This document shows, in pieces, positions 1 to 5,465 of a DNA stretch of 6,397 bases. The DNA is from Verrucomicrobiales bacterium. Its GTDB lineage: Bacteria; Verrucomicrobiota; Verrucomicrobiia; Limisphaerales; Palsa-1400. The stretch lies in NCBI GenBank assembly GCA_028293405.1, contig JAQGOW010000372.1, positions 1 to 6,397 of the forward strand, read 5' to 3'. Both the position numbers and the translations under genes were made by a program. Under the pieces are notes generated by a model. It did not search any database, was not told the DNA's origin, and saw only the letters and a program-made list of their open reading frames with translations. Within the stretch, counting starts at the first letter, position 1. Every line of letters starts with the position of its first letter.

Positions 1-449
1 GTGGTAAAACTTTTCACTCCCGCTAGCGGACTGCGGGTGCGTTCGTGACCAATCTGGTACATTTGGTACTGCGCTTGTCCTGCCGCCGTCGCCAGAGCGA
101 TGCAAATGATGCCGGCTGTCGCGAGCAGCGTGCGACGCCGTGCTACCGTCGGAAGAAACGCCGCGACCAAGCCAAGAATGGCCGCGCCAACGATTGTCGC
201 CGGCAGCCATTCTAATTGCGGCAAGTGACTTGGCACTTTGATGCCGACGTACTGCTGAATGTGTTGGATCTCGTTGAGATCGCCGATCATTTTCCCGAGA
301 TAAACCGTTACTTTCAGAGCTTCGTCACCTTGGTATTGCGGCGCGTCCATGCGCATTTTCCAAACCGGCAAGGTCAAGCTGGCAACTAGTAGCGCACTCG
401 CAACGCACGCTGGACCGACGCAAATAATTTTCCGCGTCGCATTATTCAT
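1..449 (-). CDS. nos-cluster membrane protein, 3' end beyond the window
   Basis: Partial gene; 149 codons are visible and the frame is open to the left edge. It has a hydrophobic N-terminal segment (about residues 9-29), a polar loop of about 50 residues, a second hydrophobic segment (about 82-102), a basic turn (RRR at 104-106) and a third segment (about 108-124). The fourth part is cut off. The loop carries PVWKMRMDAPQY (28-39) and QYVGIKVPSHLP (66-77). From memory, the W-x-M-x-x-x-APQY...YIG pattern occurs in uncharacterised membrane proteins beside nosZ/nosL in non-proteobacterial N2O reducers, so the family link is knowledge-based and unverified. The ATG overlaps the end of nosZ by 8 nt, which suggests translational coupling, and AAAGG lies 6 nt upstream. 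It sits where clade II clusters carry membrane genes such as nosB, but I do not claim it is NosB. A role in electron supply, assembly or copper handling for NosZ is inferred from position only. Confidence 0.8.
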   Translation of the reverse strand, partial: MNNATRKIICVGPACVASALLVASLTLPVWKMRMDAPQYQGDEALKVTVYLGKMIGDLNEIQHIQQYVGIKVPSHLPQLEWLPATIVGAAILGLVAAFLPTVARRRTLLATAGIICIALATAAGQAQYQMYQIGHERTRSPLAGVKSFT

Positions 450-2253
450 ACGACGCCTTTGGTTCAACGTTTGCGGGGACGGCGCCAGGATTCAAGCTGT
501 CGCTGACGGGTTCACCGTCGTTTTTCACCAGCATGCGCCCGCGCATTTCCAGGTGCAGCGCCGAACAGAACCAAGTGCAGTAATACCAATACGTTCCCGG
601 CTTGCCTGCGGTGAAGGTCGCGTCCTGCGACTGACCAGGATCGCACGCGAGATTGATGCCGTGGTTAGCAATCGCTAAACCGTGCGTCATATCGCGCACC
701 GTCTCGACGTTCGTCAGATGGATCGTGACCTCATCGCCTTGATGCACTTCGAATGATTCCGGAATGAATTTCGAACGAATGCAGGTCATGAACACCTCGA
801 GCTTCTTCCCATTGCGAACTACTTTTTCTTCCCCGAGCTTTGTTGCCTTTGCCGGCAACTGATAAGTCTGCGCCACCTTGTCCGCGAGCACTTGGCGCGA
901 CACCATCACGGCATCGTGCGGTTCGGGAGGTGAGGGGAACGCCGCGACCACTTTCATTTTGTCACCAGAAATATCAATCAACTCCTGTGACTCGGGCATA
1001 GCAGGCCCAACTGGCAGGAACATGCCCTTGCTCAGCTTGTTCAAGGAAATCAACCAGTCACCACTTGGATAACTCGTGTCCGCGCCTGCCGCTTTGGTGT
1101 GACCGACATTGTAGTGCACATCCACACGATCGACGAGATAGCTCGGGTCGCCTTTGATTGCTTTTTCGAGATTCCATTTCACGATCTGCGAATCGACGAA
1201 GAGAGATGTGTAAACGTTGCCGCGATTATCGAACGTGCTGTGCAGCGGTCCCAATCCAACTTCCGGTTCCGCCACAACTTTCAACGTATGCGCGTCAATA
1301 ATGGTGACGGTCGGTGACAACTTGCCGCTCGCCAAAACGTATTTCCCGTCCGGCGTCACGTTGCAGCCGTGGGGGTTTTTGGGCACCGGAATGCGCGTGA
1401 GCACACCGGGTATTTTTGTTTCATCAATAACCGGCACGCCGTTGATCACCGTCGCTTTGCCCTCAGCGACCAACTTTTCTGCCAGCGGTACGTCAATCGC
1501 GCCGACAGCGTCGCGATCGCGCTCGATCATACCTTCGCTCGACTGGCCGTTTTCCGTGTTATACATCGTGACGAAAACGTATTTGCCATCTTTGCCGGAA
1601 CTGGCGATGTCAGCGTTACCCACGAAGCTCACTTCGAACTTCGTTTCCAATGTTTGTCCGTCCAAAAATGCAATCACCGAGCGATAGTTCGCAGGATCAG
1701 TGGTGTTCTTCTCGAAGTCATGTTCCAACTCGCCGTTCACGAACACGTATTTACACGACGGTAAATAAGCGGCCAACCCGTGCGCTCCCTGGATATTCGG
1801 CACGCGCTTGATTTCAGCGACGTCGAACGTATGCAAATCCACGCGCGCGACGCGTCCGTTTGCCTTGTCATTAATCCACAAATTTTTCCCGTCGTATTTG
1901 CCATCGGTCTGGCTCAGCACCGGGTGATGCGTATCGCCCCAGATCGGCCCCGAATCGCGCAAGCGTTTGTAAGACTCCGTGCCGAGGTTGTTCGCGTAAC
2001 CCAATCCCGCGCGCGGCTCAAAAATCGGAATCTCACGAATGTAGCGGCATGATGGAATACCATACACGAACACGCCACCGCTCTGGCCGCCGCTCAAGAA
2101 CGCGTAATAGTCGTCCAACTTACCCGGCGGGACATAAACCTGCTGCGCGGCGCTCGCGACCGCCGCCGCTTTTTCCTTCGGCACTTCCGAGTTACACGCG
2201 GTAAATGCCAGCGGCGCTGCGATGATCAGTGCGAAAAAATATTTTGTTTTCAT
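442..2253 (-). CDS. nosZ: Nitrous oxide reductase NosZ, clade II, lipoprotein type
   Basis: Periplasmic multicopper enzyme for the last step of denitrification (N2O + 2 H+ + 2 e- to N2 + H2O); 603 aa. The N-terminus MKTKYFF...LAFTAC looks like a Sec signal with a lipobox Cys at residue 20. No twin-arginine motif is present, which separates it from Tat-exported clade I NosZ. The beta-propeller carries all seven CuZ histidines: H109 and H110 (DTHHP), H158 (GAHGL), H295 (NPHGCN), H338 (GPLHS), H385 (GHTKA) and H446 (EPHDA). The C-terminal cupredoxin domain has the CuA ligands H524, C559, W561, C563, H567 and M570 (CTWFCSALHLEM). Spacings 110-158, 385-446 and 524-559 equal those I recall for Pseudomonas stutzeri NosZ. 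The start at 2253 is preferred because it begins the signal peptide; an in-frame ATG at 2301 would add 16 residues inside the upstream gene. It follows the dihaem-cupredoxin gene by 19 nt. It appears intact. Confidence 0.97.
   Translation of the reverse strand: MKTKYFFALIIAAPLAFTACNSEVPKEKAAAVASAAQQVYVPPGKLDDYYAFLSGGQSGGVFVYGIPSCRYIREIPIFEPRAGLGYANNLGTESYKRLRDSGPIWGDTHHPVLSQTDGKYDGKNLWINDKANGRVARVDLHTFDVAEIKRVPNIQGAHGLAAYLPSCKYVFVNGELEHDFEKNTTDPANYRSVIAFLDGQTLETKFEVSFVGNADIASSGKDGKYVFVTMYNTENGQSSEGMIERDRDAVGAIDVPLAEKLVAEGKATVINGVPVIDETKIPGVLTRIPVPKNPHGCNVTPDGKYVLASGKLSPTVTIIDAHTLKVVAEPEVGLGPLHSTFDNRGNVYTSLFVDSQIVKWNLEKAIKGDPSYLVDRVDVHYNVGHTKAAGADTSYPSGDWLISLNKLSKGMFLPVGPAMPESQELIDISGDKMKVVAAFPSPPEPHDAVMVSRQVLADKVAQTYQLPAKATKLGEEKVVRNGKKLEVFMTCIRSKFIPESFEVHQGDEVTIHLTNVETVRDMTHGLAIANHGINLACDPGQSQDATFTAGKPGTYWYYCTWFCSALHLEMRGRMLVKNDGEPVSDSLNPGAVPANVEPKASYE
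456..460 (-). promoter_or_regulatory. Candidate ribosome binding site of the nosZ-distal membrane gene
   Basis: AAAGG lies inside the last codons of nosZ on the minus strand, 6 nt before the ATG at 449-447. It is the only start in the operon where I see a Shine-Dalgarno-like sequence, and it supports choosing this ATG. It is only a partial match to AGGAGG and overlaps coding sequence, so it may be chance. Confidence 0.35.
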
Positions 2254-2272
2254 GCTAGTAAAGTTTTTTGGG

Positions 2273-3496
2273 TTAACGGCTGGCGGTCTTGATTTCGTCA
2301 TCCACGATCAAAGTCCCGTTCATCAGCGGATGCAGCTTGTCGGTGGAGCATTGTGTCGAGCAGTAGAAAATGAATCTTCCGGCGTGGTCGGCGCGGAACT
2401 TAACAGTCTTCGGCACGCCAACCATCGCGCCGTTCATGAATGCTGACTCGTCATAGCTGCTGATGGCAAATCCATGTCCAACGCCAAGTCCATTGTCGGT
2501 CGGCTCAAACGTCACCTCGACGATCTGCCCTTTCTTAACATGAATTTCGTTCGGGTCGAATTGCCAGGCGCGCTCGGTCAGTTTGACCTTCACATCCGGC
2601 GCACCCAACTGTTCACGATGCAAAAAGTTTTGCGATTCGCGCGTGACGGTCGCAGGCGGAGTCTTCACCAACGTCTCCACGTAATACGCCAGTTTCCACG
2701 CATCTTCCTTGCTCAAGCTGCTTTCGAAACTCGGCATAGGCGTTCCGTTAAAGCCAGTGAGAAACCCGCGGACAATTTCCTTCGTCGCATAACCCGCCTT
2801 AAATCCGCTTGGCTTGGAAAAATCACGCGCTGCAATCTTGTTCCCATCATTATCCTTGAGCGTTAGCGCGGAAGGGCCGTCGCCCTGTCCCTTTTCGCCG
2901 TGGCAAGTCGCGCAGCTCATCTTCGCGTAAAGCGTTTTGCCCTGCGCGATCGCCGCTTCGCTCCGTGCCGGTGCCTGGCCGAGTTCGATCCTCTTCATCG
3001 TTTCACCTTTGGCGAACCGCGGCGAAAACGTTTTGACATACTCCACTGCCGCCCAGCGATCCGAGTCGTTCAACATCACTTTCCAGGGAGGCATCGGCGT
3101 GCCGGCCAGACCGAGAGACACCGCGCGGAACAAATCGTCATCCGTCGGCAAACTTCCCGTTGGTGTCGAACGCAGGCGATACTGGGCGCTTGTGAAATTG
3201 CGTGGTTGCGGCAGTAAAAATGCACTGCAAATTCCACGCCCGTCACCCTTGTCGCCATGGCATGACGAGCAATTCTTCAGGTAAACCTCTTTGCCATGCT
3301 CAACCAGTGCCGGCGTCACTTCCGGTTTCGCAGGCACTGGAAAATCGGAGAACGTCGTCGCCGTTGTCGTCGCGGTCTTCGCTTCGGATTCACTCTTCGA
3401 CGGCGCCGCCGCCTTCGGTTCATTGGCTTTGTGTTCGTTGCAGCCAGCCGCAATCAAAAGCACCGAAGCAAACGACCATAACGTGATTCTCTTCAT
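2273..3496 (-). CDS. Dihaem cytochrome c-cupredoxin fusion lipoprotein, likely NosZ electron donor
   Basis: 407 aa. The signal peptide ends in a clear lipobox (LLIAAGC, C19), so it is probably membrane-anchored on the periplasmic side. A Lys/Ala/Thr-rich linker (about 22-58) follows. Cytochrome domain 1 has CSSCH (76-80) and a likely axial Met in GTPMPPW (M135). Domain 2 has CATCH (195-199) and GTPMPSF (M254). Residues about 303-400 form a cupredoxin-like domain resembling COX2/NosZ CuA domains, with H341 (GVGHGF), C379, C383, H389 and M392. The spacing is C-x3-C-x5-H-x2-M, two residues longer between second Cys and His than the usual C-x3-C-x3-H-x2-M, so copper binding is plausible but not assured. 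The start ATG overlaps the TGA of the regulator gene (ATGA), and nosZ follows 19 nt downstream. Delivery of electrons from the quinol/bc-type chain to NosZ is inferred from domains and position. A cytochrome oxidase subunit II role is less likely, as no oxidase subunit I or transmembrane helices are seen. Confidence 0.88.
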   Translation of the reverse strand: MKRITLWSFASVLLIAAGCNEHKANEPKAAAPSKSESEAKTATTTATTFSDFPVPAKPEVTPALVEHGKEVYLKNCSSCHGDKGDGRGICSAFLLPQPRNFTSAQYRLRSTPTGSLPTDDDLFRAVSLGLAGTPMPPWKVMLNDSDRWAAVEYVKTFSPRFAKGETMKRIELGQAPARSEAAIAQGKTLYAKMSCATCHGEKGQGDGPSALTLKDNDGNKIAARDFSKPSGFKAGYATKEIVRGFLTGFNGTPMPSFESSLSKEDAWKLAYYVETLVKTPPATVTRESQNFLHREQLGAPDVKVKLTERAWQFDPNEIHVKKGQIVEVTFEPTDNGLGVGHGFAISSYDESAFMNGAMVGVPKTVKFRADHAGRFIFYCSTQCSTDKLHPLMNGTLIVDDEIKTASR

Positions 3497-3960
3497 AAAT
3501 TATTCGGGGTGGGACTTTCGTTCCGTGTGTGGACTTCGTCAAATTTAGTAACCGTTTTTTCTTTTCCAACGAACACCGACAGTCGCGTCTCCTCCATGAA
3601 CCGCCGATTCGAATCCACCATCGCGTGAATCGTATCGTGTAAAGGGCAGGGGTCACCCTTGCCGCACCAACCGCGTCCGAAAGCACACAACGTCGGCGGG
3701 TCGAGTTGCTCGAACAACGACGCAATCGCCCACAATGAAATATGCTCGGCCTCTTTCGCCAACGTATAGCCGCCGTTCGGTCCGGGCTGACCATCGACCA
3801 GACCCGCCGCCGCCAATTGCGTCAGTAACTTCGCCGTCAGCGCTTTCGAAATGCCTCTCTGCTCCGCGATTTGCGCCGAACCGACGCGTCGCTCCGGCAC
3901 CGCGGCGAGATAACTCATGACCGCGATGGCGTTGGCAGAAGTTTGGCCGTAGGCGAACAT
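3493..3960 (-). CDS. Rrf2-family Fe-S transcriptional regulator (NsrR/IscR-like)
   Basis: 155 aa, normal length for the family. Residues about 1-65 form the winged helix-turn-helix: a helix with SANAIAVMSYLAA, the recognition region QIAEQRGISKALTAKLL, and the family-typical wing GPNGGYTL (60-67). The Cys triad C92, C99 and C105 (LCAFGRGWC...PCPLHD) is where NsrR and IscR bind their Fe-S cluster. Spacing here is C-x6-C-x5-C, against C-x5-C-x5-C in IscR. The family senses NO, iron or redox through the cluster. Location between an NO-damage repair gene and the nos genes favours NO or anaerobiosis sensing, with the operon itself as a probable target (inference). It begins 6 nt after the RIC stop and ends in an ATGA overlap with the cytochrome gene. 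No Shine-Dalgarno is visible; the ATG at 3960 gives the normal family N-terminus. The C-terminal tail (about 131-155) is polar and probably disordered. I withhold the nsrR symbol because the signal sensed is unknown. Confidence 0.92.
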   Translation of the reverse strand: MFAYGQTSANAIAVMSYLAAVPERRVGSAQIAEQRGISKALTAKLLTQLAAAGLVDGQPGPNGGYTLAKEAEHISLWAIASLFEQLDPPTLCAFGRGWCGKGDPCPLHDTIHAMVDSNRRFMEETRLSVFVGKEKTVTKFDEVHTRNESPTPNNL

Positions 3961-3966
3961 TCTGAG

Positions 3967-4695
3967 TTAATTGTTGGCTGCGACCAGTGCCTGCGCTCCG
4001 GGAAAGAGCACCGCGTTCTCGAGGTGAATGTGCGTGTGCAAATCCTTCTCCAGATCCGCGAGCCCGGCGAACAACGCCCGATACGTGTTGCAAGCTTCCG
4101 GCGGAGGAACGAATCCGTGTGACAACTCACGGAGACGTTTCAACGCCGAGCCTGCATCGTCGTGCTCGCGAATCATGCAGCCGATGGGCCCGTCGAGTGG
4201 AAACTCTTTAGTGCGACCAGTGCTCAATGCCTCGATCGCCGGAAATAGAATCTGCTCCTCCTTCAATATGTGACTCGACAATTCCTCGTTCAGCCCTTGA
4301 TACACATTTGCCAGCTCGATCAGCGATTGGGTGTGCCCGCCATGAACGGTCGCCACGCGCGCCGACATGTGCGACAACCGCGGCAACTCCGTCTTCAAAA
4401 ATTCGTGATGCTTGTTAACGATGTAAGAGGTCAGTTCATGAAGCGGCAGCGTGGCAGGATTTTTCCCATCGGTCTTCTGCGCAGCTTCGGCTTCGAGTTG
4501 CGTAACGATAGTCTGCACTGCCACCCCTTTGCGCGTGCAGGCGTCCTGCAACTTCAAACCGCCCTGACAGCAAAAATCGATTTGGTGTTGTTGGAAGATG
4601 CGTGAACGACCGGGCCGTTCCGCGACCAGTTCACCAACGGTGCGTTGTTCAACCGGAGTTCCCGGCGCTGAGAATACGTTTGTTTTATGACTCAT
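3967..4695 (-). CDS. ric: Iron-sulfur cluster repair di-iron protein (RIC/YtfE/ScdA family)
   Basis: 242 aa, cytoplasmic (no signal). The N-terminal ScdA_N/DUF542 domain (about 14-65) contains RSRIFQQHQIDFCCQGG with the paired cysteines C42-C43. The C-terminal hemerythrin-like four-helix domain (about 85-235) supplies the di-iron ligands H97, H142, E146, H178, H222 and E226. The H-x3-E pairs (142/146, 222/226) and the spacings 97-142 and 178-222 match E. coli YtfE as I recall it (H84, H129, E133, H160, H204, E208). The family repairs Fe-S clusters damaged by NO or oxidants, and NO reduction activity has also been proposed for YtfE. Here it is the first gene of the operon, 6 nt before the Rrf2 regulator, so NO defence is probably co-expressed with N2O respiration. 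An in-frame ATG at 4779 would add 28 residues unlike the family; the start at 4695 (MSHKTNVF) is preferred. No Shine-Dalgarno is visible in front of it. Confidence 0.93.
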   Translation of the reverse strand: MSHKTNVFSAPGTPVEQRTVGELVAERPGRSRIFQQHQIDFCCQGGLKLQDACTRKGVAVQTIVTQLEAEAAQKTDGKNPATLPLHELTSYIVNKHHEFLKTELPRLSHMSARVATVHGGHTQSLIELANVYQGLNEELSSHILKEEQILFPAIEALSTGRTKEFPLDGPIGCMIREHDDAGSALKRLRELSHGFVPPPEACNTYRALFAGLADLEKDLHTHIHLENAVLFPGAQALVAANN

Positions 4696-4697
4696 AA

Positions 4698-4737
4698 TGT
4701 AAATAGAGAAACAACTGTCTTTGATTCTTGATTTACA
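4698..4737. promoter_or_regulatory. Candidate operator in front of the ric-nosZ operon
   Basis: TGTAAAT (4698-4704) and its exact reverse complement ATTTACA (4731-4737) lie 3-42 nt upstream of the ric start codon, with centres 33 bp apart, about three helical turns. Between and partly overlapping them is a direct repeat TTGATTC-TTGATTT (4721-4734) that resembles FNR-type TTGAT half-sites but in direct rather than inverted order. The position suits a site controlling the operon, for example for the Rrf2 protein or a CRP/FNR-type regulator. The arms are AT-rich and short, so chance is possible. I cannot name convincing -35/-10 boxes. Confidence 0.3.
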
Positions 4738-5147
4738 CTCCGTCCAAACAAACCAACCCGATACACCGATCTTGCCCAACTCTTTGCAAAACTTGCTCCA
4801 ACGAAACGGCTCTCTGTGATTCCGACGCTGGTTGAAGACAAAGGTGCAGCCGGGGAGCAGATGCGACAGGACACTGAGATAAATGATTTTCGAGTTTTAG
4901 AGTTAGGTGAGCGATTGCGTTTTCACGCATTCGCTTTAAACCTTCTCACCGAGAAAGCCCGAGTGGCGGGGCGCTTACTCCTCGGTATTCTTCTAAAAGT
5001 CACCCAACCGAGACGATGGCACTGCTCATGCTGACGAAGTGCGCGTGGCCGTTGTTACATACATAAAACACGACCGAGCACTGTTGCACGTGATCTGCGC
5101 GATGTTTTTTCGATAGCGCGCGAGCCGCAACTAACCTCAACAAAAAT

Positions 5148-5163
5148 TTCCTCGTGTGAGGAA
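5148..5163. repeat. Small inverted repeat (6-bp stem, 4-nt loop)
   Basis: TTCCTC (5148-5153) and GAGGAA (5158-5163) flank GTGT. It directly abuts the larger inverted repeat. Read on the minus strand the stem is followed by ATTTTTG (5147-5141), so it resembles a weak rho-independent terminator for leftward transcription. The stem has only three G-C pairs and no known gene lies upstream on that strand. Confidence 0.45.
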
Positions 5164-5164
5164 G

Positions 5165-5207
5165 AGCGGGTTTTGGCGCGAAATCGTGTGTGTCGCCAAA
5201 ACCCGCT
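5165..5207. repeat. Perfect 14-bp inverted repeat (strong hairpin)
   Basis: AGCGGGTTTTGGCG (5165-5178) is matched exactly by CGCCAAAACCCGCT (5194-5207) around a 15-nt loop (5179-5193) that contains GTGTGTGT. As RNA or single-stranded DNA this would be a stable hairpin on either strand. It lies between two divergently transcribed genes, where a terminator is not obviously needed. On the plus strand it is followed by TAATTATTT, a poor T-tract. On the minus strand the smaller hairpin and a T-run follow. It could end an unrecognised small RNA, be a large operator, or be a dispersed palindromic element; the window alone does not decide. Confidence 0.75.
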
Positions 5208-5260
5208 TAATTATTTCGCGACGGCTATCACAACTCCTGGAGGTCGTGCGTGTTCAATTG

Positions 5261-5317
5261 TTCCGTTCATCGCATTCCGTTTTCCGCTAACGGAACGCTT
5301 CTGTTCCGGAAGCGGAA
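5261..5317. promoter_or_regulatory. Cluster of TTCCG/CGGAA half-sites with two dyads
   Basis: Within 57 bp TTCCG occurs at 5261, 5275, 5282 and 5304, and its complement CGGAA at 5291, 5307 and 5313. Two of the pairs form matching dyads, TTCCG-CTAA-CGGAA (5282-5295) and TTCCG-GAAG-CGGAA (5304-5317), with centres 22 bp apart, about two helical turns. The second extends to a 7-bp stem (5302-5319). The cluster lies about 150-205 bp upstream of the secreted-protein gene and looks like a multi-site operator, perhaps for an unknown dimeric regulator. Function is inferred from pattern only. Confidence 0.5.
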
Positions 5318-5465
5318 CACCGCACGGTTTTCACTCGACCAAAAATGCATCCTTCCTCGGAAGAACCCGAGTTCGTGGTCGCGGCATGGCGAATGCTAAA
5401 CGAGGTAAACCCGTTCGGCAGCGACCGTGTCGCACTGAAGTCCGGACCCAAAACATAAGACCATA

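Larger units (their letters stand above)
4696..5465. other. Divergent intergenic region without a convincing gene
   Basis: About 770 bp separate the ric start (minus) from the secreted-protein start (plus), so promoters for both directions should lie here. Short frames exist (for example plus 4816-5034, minus 4733-4930, plus 5173-5466) but they overlap each other, show no domain or signal and have no supporting start context. The recognisable structure is a pair of adjacent hairpins (5148-5207), a TTCCG/CGGAA cluster (5261-5317) and the operator-like repeat near 4698-4737. The stretch 4780-5140 shows nothing I can identify; a small RNA or regulatory leader cannot be excluded. No tRNA or CRISPR pattern was seen. 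Confidence 0.6.

Noticed and set aside
1217..1687. Plus-strand open frame of 156 codons
   Set aside because: It lies wholly antisense to nosZ, whose ligands and length are intact, and its translation shows no domain or signal.
2254..2301. Longer NosZ N-terminus from ATG 2301
   Set aside because: It would put 16 polar residues before the signal peptide and overlap the cytochrome gene; the start at 2253 begins the export signal.
2273..3496. Cytochrome c oxidase subunit II
   Set aside because: No transmembrane helix pair, no oxidase genes nearby and a non-canonical CuA loop; the nos context explains it better.
3871..4122. Plus-strand open frame crossing the ric/Rrf2 junction
   Set aside because: Antisense to two well-supported genes, with low-complexity Arg-rich translation typical of a shadow frame.
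4721..4734. FNR box
   Set aside because: Two TTGAT half-sites are present but as a direct repeat, not the TTGAT-N4-ATCAA palindrome, so I do not call a classical FNR site.
4696..4779. Longer RIC N-terminus from ATG 4779
   Set aside because: The extra 28 residues do not resemble the family and would swallow the likely operator region.
4816..5034. Plus-strand frame of 72 codons in the intergenic region
   Set aside because: No recognisable motif, no ribosome site, and a competing minus-strand frame covers part of it; not enough to call a gene.
5148..5317. CRISPR array or insertion-sequence end
   Set aside because: The repeats are short, inverted and unevenly spaced, with no regular spacers, no transposase and no target duplication.
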